DNA of 64,000 bases from NCBI GenBank assembly GCA_036850595.1, contig CM072152.1:23573179-23637178 (forward strand). Reading direction: 5' to 3'. This document shows positions 1-13,300 of this stretch, piece by piece. This DNA is from Rhyacichthys aspro. Its lineage: Eukaryota > Chordata > Actinopteri > Gobiiformes > Rhyacichthyidae. Within the stretch, counting starts at the first letter, position 1. The number at the start of each line of letters is the position of its first letter. Below the pieces are notes generated by a model that saw only the letters and a list, made by a program, of their open reading frames with translations, searched no databases and was not told the origin of the DNA. The translations under genes and the position numbers were made by a program.

Positions 1-1257
1 CACATTTGATGCAGATTGGTTGATCTCTTTCAGTCTCATTCACTCAGTAGTAGCCGAGTGGTTCACACCTGTCGACTCTCTTCTCTCTAAGTGCCTGGGT
101 GACCTTTTCTCCAAATTTCCACTTTCCCCGGAGACTTTTTGAACACTCTTTTTTTTATATAACTTCTACTCTACTACCTTCTGGTAAAATCCAAGGAAGA
201 ACTAATAAAACTACAAGATAGAAAATCAGGAATAAGACTTTCAAAACGTTTTAGTGAGTCTTATAAGCATTTCATCAGATTATTTATGGTCAAGGGTGAA
301 TTTTCAGATTTTACATTTTCTGATTGGACATACAAATGAACAATATCATGGTGCATTCTCCACAAAGTTAGCTGCATTTTAACAGCACTTACTGTAATAT
401 TGATGCACAGGGTTTCCACGTCTTTGGAAACCTGGATATTTGGATACTATTTCTTCTTTCTTACTTCTAGTTACGTAGATTACTTGGTACTTGACTCAAA
501 TACAATCAATACCAAACTACCTTTAATAATGTTTAATCATTTTGTAGCTTCATATTTTTAAGATTGGATAAAGTTAAGAATTTTGAAGTCAAAAAAATTT
601 TGTAACTCTGATCATTTTCAGTTTGAACTTTGACCTTCTGAGGCTGCTGTAGCTTCTTGAGGAGTTTAAACCAAAGCAGGGCAGTAGTAGTGAGAATAAT
701 CCAGGAAAAGCTACACGTAAACATTGTGTGTTCAAAAATGGAAGCCTACAACTTGGTCTTTTGTAAATCATCTGACTAAAAGAGAAAGACAATAATGAGA
801 GAGAAAACATGCACATCTCATCTCATTCGTTAGCATTCTTAGTCGTCCAGGGCAAAAAAAATCTTAATAAGGTTAAGAATAAGACATTTAGACATAGTTT
901 TCTTCTTTTAAAGTTCATGCACTTTATGTTGTTGTGTTGTAAGTAAATGCAGCACTCTCTCAAAGCTGACAAAGTGGAGTCATATCATTTCCAGAGCTGT
1001 ACGTTTTTGTTGAGTTGCCAGTTTAATCACATTTGGTCGACCTCCAGCTCTTCTTCTCGGGGTTTTCTTACCGTACAGTCAGCCTTCGGCGGCCTGGACG
1101 GTAATGGTCCGGCGCAGACTATCAGTTGATTGTCTTTTCATTAATATTCATGTAACTCTTTCAACTTCTGCCTGCCCATGTGTCAGTGAACAAGCTCTGG
1201 GCAGGAGGCCATATGTGTCTGCATATTTTCACTGTGTCTCTGCATGTGTGTGTCCAG
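1..1257 (+). other. ptprk intron (5' part outside window)
   Basis: Intronic sequence upstream of the first visible exon. No splice-bounded frame resembling the preceding juxtamembrane exon (RVADLLQHI... region) was found. It is AT-rich with a T run at 148-157. The short GC-richer piece at 1035-1120 carries an acceptor-like and a donor-like site 22 bp apart, but no supportable exon. Confidence 0.6.
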
Positions 1258-1345
1258 GCCCTGGCGGAGGGACAGACGGCCCCCTGGGAAACGGCCAAAA
1301 AGGACGAGAACCGTAACAAGAATCGCTATGGCAACATCATCGCTT
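1258..1345 (+). CDS. ptprk: ptprk exon: juxtamembrane end and start of D1 (KNRY motif)
   Basis: 88-nt exon giving residues 1-29 plus the first base of a split Tyr codon. It contains EGQTAPWETAKKDENRNK followed by NRYGNIIA, the KNRY entry to the first phosphatase domain. The acceptor is tgtgtgtccag with a TG-rich rather than clean pyrimidine tract. The donor is gtgagt at 1346. The frame enters in phase 0 and leaves in phase 1. The next exon supplies AC to make the Tyr of the IIAYDHTR run, which confirms the join across the 20.6-kb intron. No upstream juxtamembrane exon is visible in bases 1-1257. Confidence 0.93.
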
Positions 1346-4300
1346 GTGAGTACTGCAACGACACGGACGGAGCACTCCAGCTGGACTTTGGTTGAATTTA
1401 AATAAGGTTTAGTTTCGGCTGGAGATACGTCGGTGTTTGGCTCTGCTCTGGTCTGTACATTTAACTGTCCCGGTATGAACACTGGCTTGGTTTGGAGACT
1501 TTTATCTTTCATGTCAAATAAGACAATGAGCTGCTAATTACTATTATTCTGGTACAAGTGTGGGATATATTGGCTGTAAAATATTGAATAGTGGTCAAAT
1601 AAAGCCACATTGTTGAGTGAGACAATGGAGGAAGACAGAATATATCTTTCTCTTTGTGGAGCAGTCACAACTGAATAGCTATTTGACCAATCAGAACAGA
1701 CTTTAGCTTAGAAAGGGCTTAAAGTAACCATGAGATTGACAGTACATCAAGATTTTATAGAGACTAAAGGTAAGATAAATAAATAACTGCTATAATATTG
1801 GAAAATAAAAAAATCATGATTATATCAAAGCTGCAGGGGTTAAGACTGATTATAGACTGTATTATAAAATATTATACTAATTTTAGCTTTGCTTTAGTCC
1901 AATCACAGACCAGGAGCTACTGACCATTAAAAGACGTTTGGGTTTAAGGGGAAGGGCTTAAAGATACATAGAGACAAAAGGTTTGTGAAGTTTTCAGAAT
2001 TGGGTTGTAGATTACTTTTCTGAAAATTCAGTGAAAATCTTCAAATTAATAAATCAGCACAGTTTGAGTTTAAGGGAAAGGGCTTCAAAAACAGTAACAG
2101 TAAATAAATAACCATTAAGATCTTCTCAGTTAATGCTAAATCTAATGCAAAAGTTTAATGCTAATGCTAATGCTGCAGGGGTTTGTTTAGTCAGATGACA
2201 TTTATAGACAGTTATATAGTTGCAGATGCAATTTTTGAAATTTAATGTAAATAATCACATATACGGATGTGTCTGATGCTGTTGATGTTAAATAAAAGAT
2301 CCATTTGTTAGCTTTAGCATAGCATAACAAGACATTTCAATAACAGTAACTTACAACAAACAAATACGATCAAAAAGGGTATTGTTCCTTTCAATGTGTG
2401 CTCTTAAATAAGTTAAATCCAAATCCGTGTGATAGAGAGGGAATAATGGCACGTTGTGAGTTATTAATAAGTCTTTTTAGTCAGAGCCTACAGCAAGACT
2501 CATTCTTTTCACAGCGTAGTATCAAAGCCAGTTCAAAGTTATCGAAGGAATCCATGAAAATACAACAAAATGAAATGAGAAGACAGATAAAAATGGGGAA
2601 TTTTTTATCTGATTGTGGTGAGGATCAAAGCCAGAGTTATCCTGCGAGACTTTTGTCAGAATGAAGCGTCATTTTGTTGCTGCGATAATGAAGTCGACGC
2701 ATAGAGCCGCACGCTGCGTGGAGCCTGGAACGGCGGCCATTAGAGAGTAAATTAGCATGTGAATGTGGCGCTGCGTAATATGTCAAGTGTGCTCCGAGCT
2801 TTTGTGTGCACTAATGATGTCCGTCTGATTGCGTGTGCTCAGTGTGAGAGCTTGTTACGATGTAGAAGTCAACCTCGGGCCTCTATTAGCGCCGGACAAG
2901 AGAAGCGGACATATTATTAAAAGTTTTATTAAGCAGTGTTTGTAATGTCTATATCAGTAAAGGCCATGTGAAGTTAGCTACAATGAACGATCCAGAGGTT
3001 TTGTTTTATCCTAGACTCGAAACCCTTGTGTGTTTGTACGTGCACGGACCTGCGCACGAGGGCTATCTCATTACAGTGGTTTTGATGTCAAGGCAAAGAC
3101 ACTGCACTAACCTGAAGGCTTTAAAATGAAACATTGCGCAGAAATGAAATAGCCTGTCACGGACTTGATAGCCAACAGGAATTATGATAAATTTGCTATT
3201 AGTACAAATCCTTTAATTACAAGGGCCCCGTAATGGAAACTGTCCATCTTGCTTGCTGTGATTTTACAAAGACTCATTTTCTTGAGAAAATGTTTTAAAA
3301 GGCCCAGAGGAAATGACTTTGTGCAGTGTCTTGATGAGAAACATAATATAATATGTGGAGAGACAGGCAGCTGCTGGAAATTTAAATACAGAAATGGGGC
3401 GAAGGGTTGAGTTTTTCGCCGGCTGTCGGGGTGAACTTTGAGTCCCGTTTTGATGAACAGGGATTTTGAACAAAAAATGACACCACGGCAGCTCTTAATG
3501 TTGGATTATTACAGTGATGGTCCACTTTCCAACAGTATCCTTTGAAAAACTGTTGATATGGACCAATATCTTGCACATGAAAGTCTGACCACATAAAAAT
3601 TACATTTGTTTATGTAATTATATCATTTACATAATACTTTTATAGCCTTTAAAAACAGCACATACATTTTAAAAGGTCAAAAAACAGTAGGAATAGTTCA
3701 AATGTTTAAAAACCTGAGTAATCAACCTGTCATACTCATACACAGTATAGTATGTCTTTTCACATTCATGTACAAGGTTGTTTTTTTAGTATGTATCAGC
3801 CAATCATGACATTTAGAACAGAAATAATGGGACCAGAAGAAAAGTACAAAGTAAAAAAGATAAAATATATACATTTAATACAACATTAAAAACATAAATA
3901 AATGGATTTCACTTGTCTTTGTTGACACCACCAACAAACAGATGGAAATGGTGTGTGACAGTTGTCCCGGAGAAATCTTACTATGTCTCTAATGATATTT
4001 ATTGTACTATACCTGTCGATGGGTAGGATATTGACTTATTTTTTTAATTACAATGTTATAGAAGCAGGAAAAACAGGTAAAAAACAACTGTAGGTATGAC
4101 ATGATCCCATTGTTGCCCAGAAAAGTGTGTCAGAGCATCTCCAAAACCCAGCTTACGTCACTTATAAAACCTGCAGAATCTGAGAGGAGCCCAGATCTCA
4201 ATCATTCAGGATTTCTTTGAGACAAAAACAGAGCCTAAAGAAGTCAGTTGTCATTATGTTATGGTTTACCAGGCTCATGCTAAGAGCAAAGAAGAGCAGT

Positions 4301-7300
4301 GGTTCAAAAGCCATGTATTTTCCTTCTTCATTTTCCATTCTCTCAGAGTTGTCCCGGTCCACGTCAGTGACAGAAACTCTAACCCAAGCAAACACTCACT
4401 GAGCCTCAATGGATCACAGTGACAGCTAAATTTGCAGCGTGGCTTTACAAGACTTAAATCAACACAAAAGTTCAAAACCCCCCAAAATCTCCTTTGGATT
4501 CAGCGGCTGTAATCTCGTCGCCTTGTGTTGGATTGTCTGTGACGTTCTGGACGTTTCACACAGTTTTCAGCACTTTTCTCTCCAGCTCAGTTTGGGAAAG
4601 GCCTGATTCGAGTTGAAGTGTTAACAGACTCGTCCTGCGGCCATCTGCCAAATGCTCCATCCCGTGTTTGAAATCCCTGCAGCTCCTTGAATAAATGTTA
4701 ATCTACCAGCCTCCTGTCTTTTCATTTCCTCCAATGCCTTCTCCATTTCACACAAATTTCCTTCATAGCTTCATTTTCCTGTCAACTTTCCTTTTAGCCG
4801 ATGTTTTTATCGTCCCTTTTGTGGATCATTCTTGGCTTCGTTCCTTTATTTTCAGTCCATTCATCCCGTTTGATTGCGTCTGACAGTTTACGGGTCGGAG
4901 CAGTGTTTCCTCATTACAGGCATCTGTCGGCTTCCTTCCCTCCTCCCTTCTTTCTATCACTCGTTTTTTTCCCCATTTTCCCTCCGTATCAGCCCTTGGT
5001 TCATTGGACAACCTTCCCATATGGTCATTTATAATTCAAAAGAAGCCTGCAGCCTGCTTTCACAATAAACAGAGTTATTGGCAACCATTTACATATGTTC
5101 AAAAGAGGACATAGGCTCTTGTGAATATACGTCAGTGTGGGTTTGCTCTTTTATTTATATTTGTCTGCAGTGTTTCCAAGCCAGAGTTAGACATCCAGTT
5201 TCTCAGGATTATAGATTATAGATTATAGAATACGTACAATATACAATGGCTCAATAGATGTTGGTAGACAAGTAACACAATGGATCTCTAAAAGGGCAGT
5301 AGGACTTTGTTTTGTATTAAATATATAACTTTTGGTAGTTTTCACATCAAAAGTGTCATTGATGAGTACATTTATGAGTAAAATATACAGAGAATTGTGT
5401 GCTTTGTAGTTTACACAATGGAAAACCTTCAAGAAATGTCATCATTTGTAATAATTTGGTTATTTTGGTGGCTTCTGAATAACCCAATTCGATGTAATAA
5501 TTATTATCTTCCGAGGTTAAGGGGACATTAATAAAAAGAGCTCTTTATCAGATAAAAATAAACTCAATTAGTGCATGAGGTACAACAATAAAATCCAGAA
5601 TACAAGATAAAGATGGCACTTAGACAAAAGTGGGGCATGTGAGAAGACTGGGTTTTGAAGAAAGTATGATGCTCTTCAACTGTATTGTTTTCATACATTA
5701 ACAGTTCTTGTACTTTTAGATACTAGTTCTCACCAGAATAACTTCACTACAAGACTAAAGGGTGGACCTTACAAATGTCATTTTACTTTATTTATAAAGG
5801 ATAATATAAGGTCTTACAGAGGAATTTAAACAACTGTTTTACTTTTTTTCAGAGCCTCATTTTTCTGCTTTTGATCAGATTGAAACTGAAAAGCACAAAA
5901 AGGACACCACTCTCTACATGTGTTAAATCGAAGCATGCCATATTTTCTAGACTCCCATCTATCTTTGGGTCACAACCAAATGGCACTACAGCTGTTATCA
6001 AGACAAGAAAACCCCACTGACGCTGTTGTGTTCATTTGTTGATTTCCGGTAACTTCAAGGACAAAATGTTCATTATTTACAATGAAATAGTGGCAGTTCA
6101 GATAAATTGGCTGTTGTGTGTCCTGGTGACTCTGAAGGAAATTGGGTTTAGTGAGTAAATGTGTTCACTCACCATCATCTGACCAAACTTAATCATGCTG
6201 AATCTCATCTGATCTCATGAGCTTAGCATCGTCAGGTAAATAAGACACAGTAAGTTGTAAATAGTACCTATTTTAATGTATAGGCACTATTCATATCACA
6301 ATAATTGACCCAGAAAAGTCAATATAAGGTGCACAACCCTTCAAATATTGTTATTACAAATGTTAAATACATAAAGATGCTTAATATAGCGCTCCACTTT
6401 ACACAGATTTCTTGTAGTATCCTCCCAGATCTTTTCATTGCAGTTTGTCCCACACACAACACATTTGGACCACACTGAGACCTGCTTCTCTTCGCAGTAA
6501 AACGTGATTACGGCCGTATCGCTCGGTGCTATAACATCAGGTGCAGAGCGAGTTGGGTAACGCAGGCTGACAAAGACTGGCAGGCTCTGTAATGACACTC
6601 ATTCAGCCGAACACCACAACCCATTAGCGCCTGGGCACGGGGCTCCGAGGTGAGCGTAAATGTTTGGGACTCTGTGATTGTAGAAGTGGGAGCCGGAGAA
6701 AAACTGCCAGACAAGGAGTGAATAGTGACAGGAAGAGGCAGAGGGGACGTAATCAGGGAGGTCAAAGGGCGCGTGGAAGCGTCTGAAGAGTGTAGACAGA
6801 ACAACGTAGACACAACAGAGCTCTGACTGTAGGAAGAGCAACACTATTTGATGTCTTCAGTTTATAAAGGGAAAAATAGTGAGTGAGATCCTCTGTATTT
6901 AGGTAAAAAAGTCCTCAACATCCCAAAGGCCAATGGAGCATCTGGACATGTGTAAAAAGTTTAACGAAGCCTAACATTGCCTTGAAGTTTCTGAAGTAGT
7001 CTAGAGAGGTTTCAAAGAGATTAGTAGCATTTTTAATGTCTCCTGCTCAGAGCTGAACATCATTTATTTAAATATTCTTATAAAATAATAAATAAATGTT
7101 TGTTCAGAGAGGTCCCACTGAACAATCAGAGCACAGTGAGCATTGGGAAAGGGAGTAAAATAATTAAAAAACAGACATTTATTATTCAAAAAGTTGTAAT
7201 TTATATTCCATCTTGGAAATGGCATGACATTAATAAGGTATATTATTGATAGTGTTTAGTTTATGGAAGTATAAACTAATGATTAACCTTTATTTCAAAA

Positions 7301-10300
7301 GTATTAACTATTTGGTACCATCTTATTACTCCATCGTGATTATGCTATCAATAAGCTGCATAATAAAGCACTAACACATAAATACTAAGTCTTCTTTATT
7401 TTTTTAAATGTCTAACTAAAATCGCAGTAATTTGAATTTATAACATTTGTAGGTAATGTGGTCAAGCTCGTACAGAATAAGTACAGCTCAGTCAGACTGG
7501 AGCTGGACTGAATGTGTGAATGTTTTTAGAATAAGCAAAGTAAAGCCTAAGTGACCCATGACTATTTCACGTAAAAGCAGTAGATGTAAAGTAGTGTGTG
7601 GCTTTAGGACATTAAAAAACACATTATGAACAACAACAATATTAGAATTCAGAATTTATAGTTCACAAAAGTCTCCAAAAACGTGCCCAAACACCTGCCT
7701 AGTATCTGAATTAATCCAGAACTGTACAGTGTGAATAAAGCCAGTGTGTGTCGTTAGTTGACTGCAGAACTGAAGTTAATGGATCTGTTGATGACTAAGT
7801 TTTGTTTGAAGAGTTCTGTCAAAACACGTCCTCACAAAGAAACCGAATCTGAGCCGGAGCGTGCTTCTCTGTAGCTGTACGTCGTGTAACTCTTCTCCCG
7901 TCTTTCATCGTCTCTGGAGCCGATTCTCAACACGTCGTCTCTGAAATCACAACAGCAGCAGCTCCTCTGAAGTGTTTGACCAAAGCAACACAACAAATAT
8001 TAGCATCCCTCGCGCTGTCAAACACTCCCAGCCGTATAAACACTCACTGTGGATCCACGCAGCTTTATTCACTGAGAAAGTACTCTGTAGAAATACAGTT
8101 TGTGTACTTTTCTTCTACATGTACTGTGTAAACATCAGACTCTCCAGGAGCACTTGATTATTCCGCCTATTGACATTTCTATCACATTGTGTTTATGCTT
8201 CAACTTTGCATCTTAATCTTTATTTATGTCGAGATAGTTGTAATATAAACATGTAAAAGTTAATACCCCAGAGTTTGACAGTATCTTACAGAGTCTTGAC
8301 TAAAACTACAGTTTACTGAGACCATAAAAAGTTCAGGACTAGACGGCTGATTAATAGTGTAATCCCAGGGAACACGAGTATTTTTTAGTATTAATTCAGT
8401 GTCTAAACTCAACACAGTTTGCTTGTATCTGTTTGAATGGAACCAGTGAAGCATTGTTGTTGTTTAAAAGTGAATAATCAGATTAAAAATGAGTGTCATA
8501 TCATTGAACGATTTAGTTAATCTAGTTCAAAGTGCATAAATCAGTGTCATAGTTTTAAATCTTGAACATTTATCAGGTAAACAAGTGGATTTCTTCATTT
8601 CTTCTTCTTTGAGAATGACTATTTCCGAGCTTCTTTAGTTAAAAACTAGTCCCAGGGCCAGATCGGTTCAATGATATTAAAAGTACAGACTCAGTGCCAT
8701 CCGTCATTCAGGTGCAACACACTGAACAAACCATAGACACCTGGGATTGACCATTAGCCTTTAGCGTGTTCAGATGTCTCCAGACAACTCAAGAGGATGG
8801 GACAGATGAGGATGAATGTGACATTAGCCTTGAACTGAGCACAAAAAACTGTTAAAAGTGCTAATCCCTGATGCTAACATGTTGGATTGTTTACACTGCA
8901 CTGGATTAGCAAAAGTTTAGCTCAGAGATATACAACTGTAATGGAAAAACTGCTCTTTTTGACTGTGAACAAGCCTTTAACTCTGGATCAAGACCATTTG
9001 GGGGTTATTAATCTGTCTTTTCTACATCTACCACATGAACCTACCGGTGCAGAGATGATATAGGTATATGGTACAGACTGGGCCCGTCCTGCAGGTGATG
9101 GAGTGGTTTGAGTTGCAGCCCTCAGCGGGACGTCAGCGCTCGGATAATAGTGATAATGAGGCTGATTTTACGCTGGCGGCTGTATTATTGATAGTGTTGA
9201 CTGTGATTGCTGTTAATCATTGTTCCTCTTCAGTAGCAGCTGGGGGTGACAGCGACCCCCTAATAAGATTACACGCACTACTCTGGGGCTGATTTCACTG
9301 TTGGTTATTGAACGGTGTGCAGCGGGGAAGAGGCATGGCGAGGATTATTACAATGATTGTGTTTTTAATTAGAAGGTAGATCGTTAATGATTAGATTTCA
9401 TTATTTTTGCGGAGCTGCGGGGGGCTGAGGATGGGATATTTGTTGATGGCGTGTAACAACGAGATGAGATCATTACTATCTGCGTGTGATAATTGATTGT
9501 TGGAGAATTAATCAGAATTAATGCGAAGTGCTGCTGTCTAGACACATCCAAGATACTACTGCAGGACTTTTAGCCAAGGCTTATCTGTTCCTCAGTGAAC
9601 CATTAAGTACGGAAAATATTATAATACACAGGGAGTATTGTTATTGTTCACAGTAACATTATATTTTTGGAGAGCTACCAAGCAGTCCCTGAGACGTCAA
9701 AACAGTCTTCACTATTAATATTTTATTGATTTCTTGAGTCTAAAATGATGCAGTGTGTATCCTAGCTGCTGATTGTCTAAAAGCCACTTAATTAGAGCAA
9801 AAACAAGCAACTATTATTTTCCCAAAACCAGTATCACCCTGGAATCTATCAGGTTGAACCTTTTTAAACAACATTGCAATGAAAATATCAGGCATTTCTG
9901 CAAATTGCCAATAGATGGTGGTTATTCGTGGACTTTTACCGCCATCACCATCATATTTATCAATGTATAAGGCATCTCGAGGAAGAGGATTGGGCATAAA
10001 ACCTATGACTTAAAGAGAGTGGATGCATTTGATTTATCAGACGAAATATATTTCTGATAAAATAAGAATGAAATAAGTGTATATTCACGCTGACTTCACA
10101 GTTACAGAGAGTTGAGTCATTGCTTTCCCAGTTTAAGAATCCATTTTCTGGTTTCCCGACCCCTTTTACATAATCAGAAGAGAGCCCTTTTCTCTGAGGC
10201 TATATGTGCTGTGTTCACAAAGTTCAAGCAATGACAGAGCAACTAAAAACTAGCAGCAGGCACAGAGCTGTGTTTGACTCTAAAATGGCCATATGGATGT

Positions 10301-13300
10301 TTATTAGATTAGGTTTTATTTAATTGGCAGAAAAATATTGGGTATTGTTTTTTATTAGTGCTTTGTTTGACACTGAAATGCAATAATAAGAGAAAAAACA
10401 GACAAAAAGTTCACTCAGTGCACATTGGTTTTACATATTTCCTTCAAATCTTTGACTCTGGATGGAGCTAAACTTGGCTCTTGACTAATTTACGTCTCAT
10501 AAACTTAATAAGAAGCTGTCTGTGATCAAACCAACACTTATCAGCAGATGTTTTTTGCTCATTTCTATGAATAGACTTCTGCAGTGCAACACTTAGCGCC
10601 ATTATTGTCCAAAGAAAAGACACATACAATCACAGACTTGACACTAATGAGAGTACACAGCCTGCTCTGGACACTGAGAACACTTCTGCTCTAAACTCAT
10701 TAAGTGTCTGGGCAGAAAATAAAATGATTTGTTTGCTCCAATTCCGTAGATATCTCGTTTCTAACTTAACAATATCGTCTCATCGGACTCGATTAGCTCA
10801 AATGATCCAGTGTTTGGCAAAAGAACAAATTCAAATGTCAAATCACTGAACCGTTTATCCATCAACTGAGGTTTACGTGATGCGTCATGTTGCCACTTTT
10901 AAGGCAGAATCATTTGTAAAACTACCAGAATCCTAAGTAGCTTGTCTCATTAACAGAGTTTGAGGTTGAATTTTGATCAGCTCGGAGCCCGGCACATCTG
11001 GCTGTTTGGACTCAGACTGCCTCACGTTAGTGTCCGTCTGAATCTTAAGCAGTTGCTCTCATTAACTCGAGTTTAACGGCTCTGAGGCCAATGTTTGGAC
11101 CCACAGAGCCTTCTTTCGGCCAATGCTTTTCAAAAAATATCAACTAAATCCCAGTGATATGTGTCTAGTTTACAAATTTCCCTGGAAGAGATGTGTCTAT
11201 CACAAAACAAAACATTCAAAAATATTTACAAATAGCCAAAATTGTCTTGCTTCCTATGATTTTGACATAAGTGAATGTTTAAGATGACAGGCCTTAAAAC
11301 ATCATAACATCCTACTATCAAGTACTACTGTCTAAACTTAGGAAATTGGATGAAATACATGTATATTTCTCAGACACAGTTTCCAGATCAGAACATTAGT
11401 TTTAGGATAGCACAGATACCATCAGTACTTCTTGTACTTTCACTCATGTTAGTACTCATCAGACCAAAACTGCCTTAAGTGTACATTAGTCTCTGCAGTG
11501 TGAGGGTGTGTTCTCCTTATGTCACTGTTTGGAAGTAGTTTACTGTAAATTAAGATGATCAAATTGGAGCCAACTGCAAATTTTGCCGTTGAAGTTAAAA
11601 GGCACAAAATTCCTCTCAACGTTATGACGAGTACGATGGAAAATAGTGGTACTGAGACATTCATATTAATCCAAAATAATGCAGCATGTCACTGTAAATA
11701 CTATGTAGTTGATGTTGAAATCGGCTAATGCTAATGCTAATGCTAATGCTAATGTTTTTCTCAATATACAAGAGGCTGGTTGATGAAGAGCATGGGAGAA
11801 TCCTGGGTTTGGGAACTACGTGATTACATGAATTGCATTGAAAATACACATATTTCTCTAATAAATGTTACAGATACATATAAGATATAGATAGAAATAA
11901 AAATATATTGAGCCCAGACATTCCAAGCATTATTAATTATTTAAAATATTGATTGAAACCCAGTTTTACAATGGCAGTAAGCTTTATTTTGGCCGTTGTT
12001 TGAGATGGGTGTGGAAATGTAAGAGGTAAGCTAACTCTTGTTACCTCTATATTTTCCCAATCCATTAATTGATACAGAGGTCGACATGTTAAAGAGGTTG
12101 AGTTAGTAAATAGGTTTAGGTTTATGGACACTAATAGGCTCTATGTGACCCTCTAAAACAAGAATCCTTATCTCTAGGTCCACACATGAGCTCTGGTCTT
12201 TAAAGCTGTCTCGTGTACACTCACATCCTCAGTTTTCTGACACACTCTGGCTCCGGTTTTGCTGACGGTGTAACGTACATCACTCGATAATTGTGACACG
12301 ACAGGAATACGTTTAAAAAAAACCCTTTCATAAGTCTTCCAAAAGATACTCCAGAGCATAAAAGCTCGCGGTGAAGTGAGTAGAGACACACTTTAACGTG
12401 CTTACATGCTCCTCAGCCTCCCACACACACTCGGCGAGGACACACACGTTCGATCACACATGCTATTAAATTCCCTAATGCCTTGAGCCGCGCTGACAGT
12501 GAAGTGTGCTCCGTGAGTGAGTCGAGCTCCGCGGGGAGTTAACTGATTAAGTATATCTGTGACAGACACAATCCCTGCTTAGTGGCGACGCAAAGGAGGA
12601 GGGTTGAAGAGGAAAAACATGGTGTTCAGCAGTTTGGACTTGCTTTTGTGGGCATTTTTTACACTCTTTTAAATGCCAGCTCTATGGATTTTGTGGACAT
12701 TTGGCTTTTAATTTGTGTTGTTAATGTGGACTCACAAATCAAGTTTTCAGCATTTTTAATATTATCCTGTTTTACTGATAGTATAGGGTATAGGTGTAGA
12801 ATAAAACGAATAATAGCTTGGATTAAAATGGATTAAAATGGGTTTTTAAATGACCTTATGTGTGATCCAAAGTATCGCAGGTGTGAAATGTGAAAAGAAA
12901 AGATGATTATAACTAGGTCACCAATGTTAAGTTAATACCTTGATGTTTAATTGGGGTTGGTTTGAACTTTTGGACAATGAAAAGTCACTTACAATCAATG
13001 TGTATTTATCATTAAAGTGCCTCTGGATACATTCAAGTAAACAGACAACCATCGGACAATCGGTTAATCAGATTAACTCCTGTATGAGCCCGTACTACTT
13101 TGGATAAACCTTCGCAATTGGTTTGGCAGGATTTCTTCGACATGGAAATTGGAAATCTGAAAAAAAAGAAAAAAAATCTATTTGAATGAATGAAAAATAG
13201 CATTAAAATGACCTTGAAATGGTCAAAAGCCACAAAAAGAGACAAATCAGGACAAGAAATTAAGAAAACAGTGGAACAAATAACCAAAACAACACTGAAG

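Noticed and set aside
1079..1100. Possible 22-nt micro-exon between ttttcttaccgtacag and gtaatg
   Set aside because: The length is not a multiple of three and would break the phase-0 entry into the 1258 exon. The encoded residues match nothing in the family. Splice-like sites at this spacing are expected by chance.
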